Shown: piece after piece, positions 21,006 to 30,956 of the stretch
Layout: every line of letters starts with the position of its first letter
Numbering within the stretch: the first letter of the stretch is position 1
Origin: Arcobacter sp.
GTDB lineage: Bacteria > Campylobacterota > Campylobacteria > Campylobacterales > Arcobacteraceae
NCBI GenBank assembly: GCA_003252105.1
Contig: QKDL01000050.1
Span: 62,001 to 126,000, forward strand
Length of the DNA: 64,000 nt
Reading direction: 5' to 3'
Notes under the pieces: generated by a model
Told to the model about the DNA's origin: nothing
Databases searched by the model: none
What the model saw: only the letters and a program-made list of their open reading frames with translations
Translations under genes and position numbers: made by a program

Positions 21006-22097
21006 ATGAGAATAGTACAATTACTTCCTGAGTTAAACGAAGGTGGAGTTGAAAGGGGAGTAGTAGAGTTAAACCGTGAATATGTAAAAAATGGGATAGA
21101 ATCATTTGTTATAAGCAACGGTGGAAAACTTGAAGAGATTATTAAAAAAGATGGGGGAACTCATCTGAAATTTGATGTTTGCTCAAAAAATATTTTTAGT
21201 GTTTTTTCTAGAGTTTCAAAACTAAAAAAGATTTTAAAACAGTTAAATCCAGATATTTTACATGTAAGAAGTAGGGTTCCTGCATGGCTTATATATTTAG
21301 CTAATAAAAGTTTGAATATCAAAGTTGTAAGTACAGTGCATGGGTTTAATTCTGTCGGTTTTTATAGTTCTATTATGACAAAAGCCGATTATGTAATTTG
21401 TGTAAGTAACTCTATTAAAGAGTATATTCAAAAAAATTACAATACACCAAATGATATTATAACAGTTATTCCAAGAGGGGTTGATTTAGAAGTTTTTAAC
21501 CCTTTGAATATTGATGAAGATTTTATAAAATCTTTTAAAAATGAGTTTAATTTAGATGATAAGTTTATTGTTTCATCTGTTGGTAGAGTAACACAGTTAA
21601 AAGATTATGAAACATTTATAAAAGCAATAGCTTTGATAAAACAAACAAACGAAAAAGTTGTAGGTTTAATTGTAGGTGGAGTAAGAAGTGATAAACAAGA
21701 ATATTTAAACTCTTTAAAGCTTTTAATAAAACAGTTAGACTTAGAAGAGAATATTGTTTTTACAGGTAGTCAAAGCAATATAGCTTCAATTTATGCTTTA
21801 AGTGATGTAGTTGTAAGCAGTTCAAAAAAACCAGAAAGTTTTGGTAGAGCAGTTGCAGAAGCGATAGCTTTAAATACTCCTGTAGTAGCTACAAATCATG
21901 GTGGCGTTAAAGATATAATTGTAGAAGATAAAAATGGATATTTTTTTGAAATTGGGGATGAAAAAGAGTTATCTCAAAAAGTATTAAAAGCTCAAGATTT
22001 AAAATTTGATGGGTACAATTATATAAAAGAGAATTTTAGTTTAGAAAATATGTTAAATATGACATTAAATGTATATAAAAAGGTTTTATCTAGATGA
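21006..22097 (+). CDS. GT4 family glycosyltransferase
   Basis: LPELNEGGVERGVVEL and EAIALNTPVVATNHGGVKDII. Confidence 0.92.
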   Translation: MRIVQLLPELNEGGVERGVVELNREYVKNGIESFVISNGGKLEEIIKKDGGTHLKFDVCSKNIFSVFSRVSKLKKILKQLNPDILHVRSRVPAWLIYLANKSLNIKVVSTVHGFNSVGFYSSIMTKADYVICVSNSIKEYIQKNYNTPNDIITVIPRGVDLEVFNPLNIDEDFIKSFKNEFNLDDKFIVSSVGRVTQLKDYETFIKAIALIKQTNEKVVGLIVGGVRSDKQEYLNSLKLLIKQLDLEENIVFTGSQSNIASIYALSDVVVSSSKKPESFGRAVAEAIALNTPVVATNHGGVKDIIVEDKNGYFFEIGDEKELSQKVLKAQDLKFDGYNYIKENFSLENMLNMTLNVYKKVLSR

Positions 22098-23098
22098 AAG
22101 TTTGTCAAATAGTTGCAGGAACTGGTATAGGTGGTTTAGAAAAGCATGTAATAGAATTATCTCAACTTTTACAAAAAAAAGGTATTGATGTAACTGTTAT
22201 AGCACATGAGAGTTTTAAAAAAGAATTTTTAGGAATAAATTTTATACCTTTAGATTTAACAAAAAGTAGAAAAAATATTTTTATATTATATAAACTTTTT
22301 AGAATATTAAAAAAACATCAATTTGATATTATACATACACAAGCTAATAAAGCTACAGATATGGTTATGATGTTAAAAAATATTATGAATGTTAAAATAG
22401 TATCAACTTTACATAGTTATAAAAAGAATATTAGTTCCTATGAAAAAGCAGATTTTGTAATTACAGTTTCAAATAAGATATCAAAAGAATTAAAAAATCC
22501 AAATAAAACCACAATTTATAATGGTATTAATTTTTTTGATATTCAATACAATGAAATTTTGGAGAAGTTTAATATCCCTAAAAATAAATTTTTAGTTTGT
22601 TCTGCTGGAAGATTATGTAATGTAAAAAAATTTGATATTTTAATAAAATCTGTAAAAGATTTAAATATATTTTGTATCTTAATTGGAGATGGTGAAAAAA
22701 AAGAAGAATTAATTAATTTAGCTAATAAATATGGGGTTGATGATAAGGTACTTTTTACTGGAAATATAAATAATTTAGATGTAAAAAGAATATTAAAATT
22801 AAGTAATTTATCCATAATTACATCTCAAAAAGAAGGCTTTTCATATTTTTTTGCAGAATCTTTAGTTTATAAAACACCTATAGTATCTACTGATGTCGCT
22901 GATATTAAAGATTTTATTGGAAATAAATATATAATTCCATTTAATGATTATAAATATTTATCTGAAAAAATAATAAGTATAAAAGACAATTATCTAGAAG
23001 TTCAAAAAGATTTTGAAAATGTATTTAAGCTTGCAGAAGAAGAGTTCACTTTAGAAAATATGGTAAATAGAACTATTCAAGTATATAAAAATTTATAA
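22094..23098 (+). CDS. GT4 family glycosyltransferase
   Basis: GTGIGGLEKHVIELSQ; SAGRLCNVKKFDILIK; C-terminal E-rich GT-B motif. Confidence 0.9.
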   Translation: MKVCQIVAGTGIGGLEKHVIELSQLLQKKGIDVTVIAHESFKKEFLGINFIPLDLTKSRKNIFILYKLFRILKKHQFDIIHTQANKATDMVMMLKNIMNVKIVSTLHSYKKNISSYEKADFVITVSNKISKELKNPNKTTIYNGINFFDIQYNEILEKFNIPKNKFLVCSAGRLCNVKKFDILIKSVKDLNIFCILIGDGEKKEELINLANKYGVDDKVLFTGNINNLDVKRILKLSNLSIITSQKEGFSYFFAESLVYKTPIVSTDVADIKDFIGNKYIIPFNDYKYLSEKIISIKDNYLEVQKDFENVFKLAEEEFTLENMVNRTIQVYKNL

Positions 23099-23100
23099 GG

Positions 23101-23895
23101 TTGAAAATGGCTAAGAAAGTAAATGTAATATGTATTAAATGGGGTACTGCATATGATGCAGAGTACGTAAATAAATTATCAAATATGATAAAAAGAAACA
23201 CTTCATATGAGATTGACTTTTTTTGCTTTACAGATGATACAAAAGGGTTAAATGAAGATATTATCACAAAACCACTTCCTGTATTAGATACTATAAAAGA
23301 GTACCAAACTAAATATGCTTATAGAAAAGAAGCAGCACTATGTGATGATACACTTGGTGATTTAACTGATCAAAGGGTATTTTTCTTTGATTTAGATGTG
23401 GTTGTAATCTCAAATTTAGATGAGTTTTTTGATTTTCCACAAGATGATAAGTTTTATATCATAAATGATTGGAATACAAAAGGTGATACAGTTGGACAAG
23501 CTAGTTGTTACTCATGGCAAGTGGGAACTTTAGGGTATATAAAAAAATATTTTGAAGAAAACCCAAAACAAATAGTAGATAAATTTTTTACAGCTTCACA
23601 AGAATATCTTTCAAGTAAGGTTATTGAAAAGTATGGAAAACTAAATTTCTGGCCAGATAGTTGGTTTTGTTCATTTAGATTTCATTGTTTACCAAAATTT
23701 GGTCCACTAAGACACTTTATTGAGCCTAAAATTCCATCAGATAGAAAAGGTTTAAAATTTATAGTATTTCATGGTACACCAAATCCAAGAGAGGCTATAA
23801 AAGGTATCTGGGATTTAAAATCAAATGATAAAAAATGGAAAAGACTTTATAAAGTTTGCAAACCAACTACATGGATAGAAAAGTTTTGGTATTAA
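23101..23895 (+). CDS. Putative GT-A type glycosyltransferase
   Basis: FFFDLDVVVISNLDEF (DxD-like motif). Confidence 0.7.
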   Translation: MKMAKKVNVICIKWGTAYDAEYVNKLSNMIKRNTSYEIDFFCFTDDTKGLNEDIITKPLPVLDTIKEYQTKYAYRKEAALCDDTLGDLTDQRVFFFDLDVVVISNLDEFFDFPQDDKFYIINDWNTKGDTVGQASCYSWQVGTLGYIKKYFEENPKQIVDKFFTASQEYLSSKVIEKYGKLNFWPDSWFCSFRFHCLPKFGPLRHFIEPKIPSDRKGLKFIVFHGTPNPREAIKGIWDLKSNDKKWKRLYKVCKPTTWIEKFWY

Positions 23896-23921
23896 AAGAT
23901 ATAGAATTAATATAAAATTTA

Positions 23922-25160
23922 TTATTTTTTTAGTAATTCATATTTTCTACAAGAAAAAGAAACTCCTAGTATAAATGCAAAAAGAGATAAAGGAGCATCT
24001 TTATAAAATGGTATATCTACAATACTACTAACTATAAAAGTTAATATACTTGAATAATATATTAATCTTATTTCCATATTTTCAATTTTTATTTTAAAAA
24101 GAGAAATTAGTATTAGGATAAATAGTATTAATCCAATTAAACCAAATTGAGTTATTATCTCTAAATACATACTATGAAAATGATTAAGAGTTTTATTATA
24201 GTATAATTCTGGATATTTTTCATTTATTAATTTATGTGAAATATCCATATTTTTATTTACTCCAACACCAAATAATAAATTTTTATTACTTTGTCCTATG
24301 ATATCTTTTGTCAAAATCCAGAATCCTATTCTTCCTCCTAAAGAATTGTAATAATCTTTTTTAATTAAAATTTGTTCAAAATCTGACTTGATTAAATTTA
24401 CTCTTGAATTAAAAGTTGAATTAAATTTATAATTTAGAGCTATAATTGATAAAGTAAATAGTAGGAATATTAAGAATTTTTTCCATTTATCTTTATAAAA
24501 ATAAATAATAATAAATAATGAACTTAAGAAAAAACTTATTTGTCCTGTTCTCCCAATATTGATAAATAATGTTATTAATGTTATTATTAATAAACTAATA
24601 TAAATTAATCTAATTTGTATCTTCTTTTCCAAAATTATTTTAATTTGCAATATTAAAGAAGTAATAGCTAGAAAAATACTAAAAAATACATGATGCATAA
24701 AGACAGAAGGGTTATTATTATCTCCTCCACCTATTTCCCATAAAGTTATATAGTTACCACACGAAAATATTTCAGAGATAAAAATACCACTTAAAAATAA
24801 GAAAATAGTTTTATGAATATATTCTTTTTTTAAATACTCATAAATTATAAAGGCTGGAAGAAGATACCAGTATTTATGTATATAATCAAAAGATTCAAAA
24901 AAAGTTGATGATGTCCATATAAATGATAATAAACAATATAAAATAAAAATTAAAAATGAAATAGAAATAGGTTTAAATAAAATTATTTTTTTATCTTTTA
25001 TAAAATCATAAAGCCATATAATAATTAGTATAATTGATATAGCTCTTTTTATTTCTCCTTGAAATGATAGTGTAAATATATATATAAATATTAAATAGTT
25101 AATAATATCAATTTTTGTAGTTTTTATAAAGAACATGTTTAAATTAGTCAAAAGATTCAC
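23922..25160 (-). CDS. O-antigen ligase/polymerase (WaaL/Wzy_C-like)
   Basis: Polytopic; loop ...GVGVNKNMDISHKLINEKYPELYYNKTLNHFHSMYLEIITQFGLIGLILF (H-x-x-H-S-x-Y-L typical of Wzy_C). Confidence 0.85.
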   Translation of the reverse strand: MNLLTNLNMFFIKTTKIDIINYLIFIYIFTLSFQGEIKRAISIILIIIWLYDFIKDKKIILFKPISISFLIFILYCLLSFIWTSSTFFESFDYIHKYWYLLPAFIIYEYLKKEYIHKTIFLFLSGIFISEIFSCGNYITLWEIGGGDNNNPSVFMHHVFFSIFLAITSLILQIKIILEKKIQIRLIYISLLIITLITLFINIGRTGQISFFLSSLFIIIYFYKDKWKKFLIFLLFTLSIIALNYKFNSTFNSRVNLIKSDFEQILIKKDYYNSLGGRIGFWILTKDIIGQSNKNLLFGVGVNKNMDISHKLINEKYPELYYNKTLNHFHSMYLEIITQFGLIGLILFILILISLFKIKIENMEIRLIYYSSILTFIVSSIVDIPFYKDAPLSLFAFILGVSFSCRKYELLKK

Positions 25161-25375
25161 TTTAAATAAAATTTATTTATAATATTTGAAATGAACTAAA
25201 AATGCAATAAAAGTGATTTTTTATTTGATACTTATACTTTATAAATTATCAATATTCTTGACATTGAAGAGATGCTTATATATGAAGTTGATTAGTTATA
25301 AATCTATTTTTAATGGGAATGAAACAAAAAGTTAAATAAAATAAACATTTGATTTGTATTATGTATGGAGAGTAA

Positions 25376-26446
25376 ATGGACAAAAGCAGTAAAATTTATG
25401 TTGCTGGACACAAAGGTTTAGTTGGTTCTGCAATAAAAAAGAATCTGATTTCAAAAGGGTTTTCAAATATTGTATGTAGAACGCATGATGAATTGGATTT
25501 GTTAGACCAAAAAGCAGTTGAAGATTTTTTTAAAGAAGAGAAACCAGAATATGTTATTTTAGCTGCTGCAAAAGTTGGTGGAATAATAGCAAACAATAAA
25601 TACAGGGCAGATTTTATATATGAAAACTTACAAGTTCAGAACAATGTGATTCACCAAAGTTATTTAAATGGTGTAAAAAAACTATTATTTTTAGGTTCAA
25701 CTTGTATTTATCCTAAAGAAGCTATACAACCGATGAATGAAGATAGTTTATTAACAAGTCCATTAGAATATACAAATGAACCCTATGCAATAGCAAAAAT
25801 TGCAGGGATAAAAATGTGTGAGAGTTATAACTTACAGTATGGTACAAATTTTATATCTGTTATGCCTACAAATCTTTATGGACCAAATGATAACTTTGAT
25901 TTGGAAAAATCTCATGTTTTACCTGCAATGATTAGAAAAATTCATTTAGCAAAACTTTTAAATGAGCAAAAATATGATGAGGTTGTAAAAAATCTAAAAG
26001 TTTCAAATATAGATGAAGCTAAAAAATATCTATCAAATTTTGGAGTAGATGAGCAAAAAGTTGAGATTTGGGGAACAGGAAAACCAAGACGAGAGTTTTT
26101 ATATAGTGAAGATATGGCTGATGCTTGTGTATTTCTTTTAGAACATGTAGATTTTAAAGATGTTATAAAAGATAAAAATAAAGAGATAAGAAATACACAT
26201 ATAAATATTGGTTCTGGTGTAGATATTTCTATCAAAGAGTTGGCTTTACTTGTAAAATCTATTGTTGGCTTTAATGGTGAACTTTATTTTAATACAGATA
26301 AACCAGATGGAACAATGAAAAAATTAACAGATGTTAGTAAACTAAATGCTCTTGGTTGGAAATACAAAATGGAACTAGAAGATGGTATAAAAACTATGTA
26401 TAGTTGGTATTTAAGTCAACTTGATAATATAAAGTATACTAGATGA
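25376..26446 (+). CDS. fcl: GDP-L-fucose synthase
   Basis: VAGHKGLVGSAI, LGSTCIYPKEAIQPMNEDSLLTSPLEYTNEPYAIAKIAGI, MPTNLYGPNDNFD. Confidence 0.95.
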   Translation: MDKSSKIYVAGHKGLVGSAIKKNLISKGFSNIVCRTHDELDLLDQKAVEDFFKEEKPEYVILAAAKVGGIIANNKYRADFIYENLQVQNNVIHQSYLNGVKKLLFLGSTCIYPKEAIQPMNEDSLLTSPLEYTNEPYAIAKIAGIKMCESYNLQYGTNFISVMPTNLYGPNDNFDLEKSHVLPAMIRKIHLAKLLNEQKYDEVVKNLKVSNIDEAKKYLSNFGVDEQKVEIWGTGKPRREFLYSEDMADACVFLLEHVDFKDVIKDKNKEIRNTHINIGSGVDISIKELALLVKSIVGFNGELYFNTDKPDGTMKKLTDVSKLNALGWKYKMELEDGIKTMYSWYLSQLDNIKYTR

Positions 26447-27450
26447 GTAACTATGTAAAAGTTAAACTTTTAAATAGAAGTAGTCAAGCTGATGAAGAGT
26501 CTATTTATAAAGCACAATCTCCAAACAATGAAGCAATTTGGAATAATTGTAAATTTACATTTAATCCTTTAGAAAAAGATTATGATTGGTTAGTAATTGT
26601 TGATGATATACCTAAAATCATACCAAACAGAACTGAGAGTTTATCTTGTTCTAAAAACAACACGATTTTAGTAACTACTGAACCTAGTTCTATAACAAGA
26701 TATGGAAGAGGTTTTGCAAAACAATTTAAGTATCTTATTACAAATCAAGAGGAATCAATATTACCCCATCCAAATGTTTTAAGAAGTCAAAGTGGAAACT
26801 ATTGGATGTATGGAAAAGATTTCAATGATATTGTTGCCCTTAAAGAACCTATAAAGACAAAAAAAATATCAACTATTTGTTCTAGTAAACAACAAGGTCA
26901 TACCCTACATAAACTAAGATTTGATTTTACAAAAAAGATGGAAGAACAAATTCCTGAACTTGAAAGATTTGGACATGGAATTAAATGGATTGATACAAAA
27001 GCAGAGGCTTTAGATGATTATGAGTTTCATGTGGCAGTTGAAAATCATATAGCCCAAGATGTTTGGACAGAAAAACTTGCAGATGCTTTTTTAGGATATT
27101 GTGTACCTATATATTATGGCTGTCCTAATGTTTATGATTATTTTCCTAAAGAGAGTTTGATTACTATAGATATTTATAATGAAGAGGAATCAATAAAAAA
27201 AATCAAAGAATTAATTGCAACTCCTAAAGAATACGAAAGAAGATTAGAAGCTGTAAAAGAAGCAAGAAGAAAAGTTATAGAAGAGTACAATTTACTTGCA
27301 ATGATTAGTAACATCGTTGAAAATTCAAAAGATTCAAACACCGACAAAGGTTCAAAAATATATTCAAGACGAATTATGCGACTTAGATATTTGCCTGATT
27401 TATTTAGATTTTTTGCTTTTAAGATTAATAATTTTTTTAAATCATTATAA
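26443..27450 (+). CDS. GT10 (fucosyltransferase) family glycosyltransferase
   Basis: YEFHVAVENHIAQDVWTEKLADAFLGYCVPIYYGCPNVYDYFP matches the GT10 donor-binding signature. Confidence 0.88.
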   Translation: MSNYVKVKLLNRSSQADEESIYKAQSPNNEAIWNNCKFTFNPLEKDYDWLVIVDDIPKIIPNRTESLSCSKNNTILVTTEPSSITRYGRGFAKQFKYLITNQEESILPHPNVLRSQSGNYWMYGKDFNDIVALKEPIKTKKISTICSSKQQGHTLHKLRFDFTKKMEEQIPELERFGHGIKWIDTKAEALDDYEFHVAVENHIAQDVWTEKLADAFLGYCVPIYYGCPNVYDYFPKESLITIDIYNEEESIKKIKELIATPKEYERRLEAVKEARRKVIEEYNLLAMISNIVENSKDSNTDKGSKIYSRRIMRLRYLPDLFRFFAFKINNFFKSL

Positions 27451-27546
27451 AATAAAGATTAAAATTACCATTAAATCAATGTTAACTAACATTTTTGTAT
27501 AATTGCCAAAAATTAAAAAAATTTATTTTTTAAAGAAGTTAAATAT

Positions 27547-28572
27547 ATGCAAGTTTTAGTCACTGGAGCAGCAGGTTATATTGGTAGTCATGTTGTAAAA
27601 CAACTTTTAGAACAAACTCAAAAAGAGATTATTATTATTGATAATTTGAGTACAGGTTTTTTACATACAGTAGATACACTTAAAGCCATAGATAGTACAA
27701 AAAGGAGACTTAAATTTTATAAAGAAGATTTAGCAAATTTTGAATCTATTGAAAAAATATTTAAAGAAAATAATATAAAAGAGATTATTCATTTTGCTGC
27801 ATCTTCACAAGTAGCAGAATCTATAAATAAACCTTTGCAATATTATTTAAATAATAGTGTAAATACAATATCTTTAGTAAATATAGCTGTAAAATATGGT
27901 GTTGAAAAGTTTGTTTTTTCGTCAACTGCAGCTGTTTATGGTGAACCAGAACAAACAGGTCAATTGATAAGTGAAGAGTGTTTGACAAAACCAATTAACC
28001 CTTATGGTAGTTCAAAACTTTTTTCGGAACAAGTTATTAAGGATGCGGCAAAAGTTAATAAAAATTTTAAATATATTATATATAGATATTTTAATGTTGC
28101 AGGAGCTGATGTAGATGGAAAACTTGGTGAATGTCATGACCCTGAAACACATCTAATCCCTTTGGTTGTAAAAACTGCATTGGATAAAAGAGATAGTATT
28201 ACGATTTTTGGTACAGATTATGGAACAAAAGATGGAACATGTATTAGGGATTATATCCATGTTTGTGATTTGGCGGATGTTCATATAAAAGCTTTAGATT
28301 TTCTTGAAAATAATGAATCTGATATTTTCAATTGTGGTTATGGTTATGGATATTCGGTAAAAGAGGTGATTGATTCAGTAAAAAAAGTATCAAATTATGA
28401 TTTTAAAGTAAATATAGGGGTAAAAAGAGAGGGGGATCCTTCTATTTTAGTTGCCAATTGTTTAAAAATAAAAGATAAAATGCAGTGGAAACCAAAATAT
28501 AATAGTTTAGAACTAATTTGTAAAACAGCATTAAAATGGGAAGAAAATTTTTCAAAGGAAAAAAATGACTAA
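27547..28572 (+). CDS. galE: UDP-glucose 4-epimerase
   Basis: VTGAAGYIGSHVVKQLLE, YGSSKLFSEQVIKDA, DGTCIRDYIHVCDLADVHIKAL. Confidence 0.95.
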   Translation: MQVLVTGAAGYIGSHVVKQLLEQTQKEIIIIDNLSTGFLHTVDTLKAIDSTKRRLKFYKEDLANFESIEKIFKENNIKEIIHFAASSQVAESINKPLQYYLNNSVNTISLVNIAVKYGVEKFVFSSTAAVYGEPEQTGQLISEECLTKPINPYGSSKLFSEQVIKDAAKVNKNFKYIIYRYFNVAGADVDGKLGECHDPETHLIPLVVKTALDKRDSITIFGTDYGTKDGTCIRDYIHVCDLADVHIKALDFLENNESDIFNCGYGYGYSVKEVIDSVKKVSNYDFKVNIGVKREGDPSILVANCLKIKDKMQWKPKYNSLELICKTALKWEENFSKEKND

Positions 28573-29938
28573 TATTGTATTATGTGGTGGAAGTGGGACA
28601 AGGCTTTGGCCTATAAGTAGAACATTGATGCCAAAGCAGTTTGTAAAAATGTTCGAAAATCAATCTTTATTTCAATTAACAGTAGAAAGAAATAAAAAGT
28701 TTTGTAGTAAAAATTTTATAGTATCAAATAGTGAACAATATTTTTTAGCATTAGATCAAGCTCGTGAATTGGACGAAGAAATAGAAACAAAATATCTTTT
28801 AGAACCAGTTGGAAGAAATACAGCTCCTGCTATTGCACTTGCTTGTTTTGAATTAGATTATGATGAGATAGTTTTAGTGACACCAAGTGACCACTTAATA
28901 AAAAATTATGAAGAGTATGAAAAAGTTACATTAAAAGCAAAAGAGTTTGCAAGTGAAAATAAGTTAGTAACTTTTGGAATAACACCCACTTATTCAGAAA
29001 CGGGATTTGGATATATTGAAGCAAATGGCTATGATGTAAAGGCTTTTCATGAAAAACCTGATGAAAAAGTAGCAAATGAATATTTAAAAGCAGGAAACTA
29101 TTATTGGAATAGTGGAATGTTTTGTTTTAAAGCAGGTGTATTTTTAGATGAATTAAAAAAATACTCTCCAAAAATATATGAAACATCTTTAAAAGCCTTA
29201 GAAAATGCAAACAAAGATAATATGATTAGAATAAAATATGATGATATGTTAAATATTCCAGAAGATAGTATTGATTATGCTGTGATGGAAAAAAGTTCAA
29301 TTGTAAAAGTTGTACCATCAAATATCAATTGGTCTGATTTAGGAAGTTTTGATTCTTTATATGAAGAATTACCAAAAGATGAAAATGGTAATACTGTAAA
29401 TGAAAACCATATTTCATGTGATTCTAAAAACAATTTGATTTATGGAAAAGAGAGAAAGATTGCTACAATAGATGTTGATGACTTAATAGTTGTTGATACA
29501 GGAGATGCTTTACTTATTTCAAAAAAAGGAAGTTCACAAAAGGTAAAAACTGTAGTGAATGAGTTAAAAAAACTTGATACAGAATTACATAATATCCATC
29601 TAACTGCTCATAGACCATGGGGTACATATACCGTTTTAGAAGATACTCCTGGATATAAAATAAAAAGAATAGAAGTAAAACCTGGCAAAAGATTATCTTT
29701 ACAAAAACATCTACATAGGAACGAACACTGGATAGTTGTATCAGGAACTGCAACAGTTACGATTGGTGAAGAGACAAAATATATTAGACCAAATGAATCA
29801 ACATATATAAAAATGGGTGAAGTTCATCGTTTAGCAAATGAGGGTAAAATACCAGTTGTACTGATAGAAGCACAAGTAGGTGAGTATACGGGGGAAGATG
29901 ATATTACAAGAATTGATGATGATTTTAAAAGGGACTAA
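28565..29938 (+). CDS. manC: Mannose-1-phosphate guanylyltransferase / mannose-6-phosphate isomerase
   Basis: LCGGSGTRLWPISRTLMPKQF; C-terminal cupin RPWGTYTVLEDTPGYKIKRIEVKPGKRLSLQKHLHRNEHWIVVSGTA. Confidence 0.97.
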   Translation: MTNIVLCGGSGTRLWPISRTLMPKQFVKMFENQSLFQLTVERNKKFCSKNFIVSNSEQYFLALDQARELDEEIETKYLLEPVGRNTAPAIALACFELDYDEIVLVTPSDHLIKNYEEYEKVTLKAKEFASENKLVTFGITPTYSETGFGYIEANGYDVKAFHEKPDEKVANEYLKAGNYYWNSGMFCFKAGVFLDELKKYSPKIYETSLKALENANKDNMIRIKYDDMLNIPEDSIDYAVMEKSSIVKVVPSNINWSDLGSFDSLYEELPKDENGNTVNENHISCDSKNNLIYGKERKIATIDVDDLIVVDTGDALLISKKGSSQKVKTVVNELKKLDTELHNIHLTAHRPWGTYTVLEDTPGYKIKRIEVKPGKRLSLQKHLHRNEHWIVVSGTATVTIGEETKYIRPNESTYIKMGEVHRLANEGKIPVVLIEAQVGEYTGEDDITRIDDDFKRD

Positions 29939-30712
29939 TTGAAACATTTAGTAGTATTAGCATTTTCTTTTGCAAAAAGGGATTTCAAAGAGAGATATGT
30001 GGGAACTGGATTAGGTCAGTTTTGGTATATCTTATCCCCTTTAGTGATGATTTTTATTTATACTGTAATATTTTCTGATTTTATGAAAATGAAATTAGAT
30101 ATTGTAGATAATAGTTATGCTTATAGTATATATTTAGTACCTGGTTTATTAGCATGGACCACTTTTAGTACTATGCTTTCTAGGTTGAGTAATTCTTTTC
30201 ATGAAAAAGCAAATTTGATAAAAAAGATTCCTGTACCAATGTTTGTCTTTCAAGGAAGTATAATGATAACAGAATCATTTTTATTTTTATTATCATTTTC
30301 TTTGGCATTAGGTTTTTTATTAATAGTGAATCAACCTATTACACTTACTTTTTTATGGTTGTTACCTATTATGTTTTGTCAAATGATATTTGCATTTTCT
30401 TTAGGAGTGATAATATCTTTGTTTGTACCTTTTTTTAAGGATTTAAAAGAAGCTGTACCTATAATAATCCAATTATGGTTTTGGATGACACCAATTATTT
30501 ATATGAAAGAGATGATAATGGATAAATACCCATATATTATAAAATTTAATCCTTTTTACTATTTTACATCTATTTATCATGATATATTTTTGTTTTCAAA
30601 AGCTCCAGCTTTTAGTAGCATAATATTGATTTTATTATTGTCATTTGGTACTTTAATAATTGCTGCTTTTTTATATAAAAAGATGATCTCAACCATAAAA
30701 GATATAATTTAA
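29939..30712 (+). CDS. wzm: ABC-2 type polysaccharide export permease
   Basis: Six-TM protein with RDFKERYVGTGLGQFWYILSPLVMIFIYTVIFS; TTG start; same operon as wzt. Confidence 0.93.
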   Translation: MKHLVVLAFSFAKRDFKERYVGTGLGQFWYILSPLVMIFIYTVIFSDFMKMKLDIVDNSYAYSIYLVPGLLAWTTFSTMLSRLSNSFHEKANLIKKIPVPMFVFQGSIMITESFLFLLSFSLALGFLLIVNQPITLTFLWLLPIMFCQMIFAFSLGVIISLFVPFFKDLKEAVPIIIQLWFWMTPIIYMKEMIMDKYPYIIKFNPFYYFTSIYHDIFLFSKAPAFSSIILILLLSFGTLIIAAFLYKKMISTIKDII

Positions 30713-30729
30713 AATGGAGTTAAAATAAA

Positions 30730-30951
30730 ATGAAAAACTATTTAAAGTCGCTTTTTTTTAAATTGTCATACAATGAAACATTAAGAAAAATTGCTAGAAA
30801 AATATTTGTTTATTTTCCAAATTTGAAAGTTAAACTTAAAGATATTAGAGATAACTCTTATGTCCCTAAGAAAAGACAAAAACAGTATTATAGTAGTGAT
30901 TTATTAACAAGTATAAAAGAAGAAATAGAGAATATTAGAGAGGGAAAATAA
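30730..30951 (+). CDS. Small basic protein (73 aa) of unknown function
   Basis: Uninterrupted ORF between wzm and a GT; K/R-rich amphipathic N-terminus. Confidence 0.6.
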   Translation: MKNYLKSLFFKLSYNETLRKIARKIFVYFPNLKVKLKDIRDNSYVPKKRQKQYYSSDLLTSIKEEIENIREGK

Positions 30952-30956
30952 GATAT

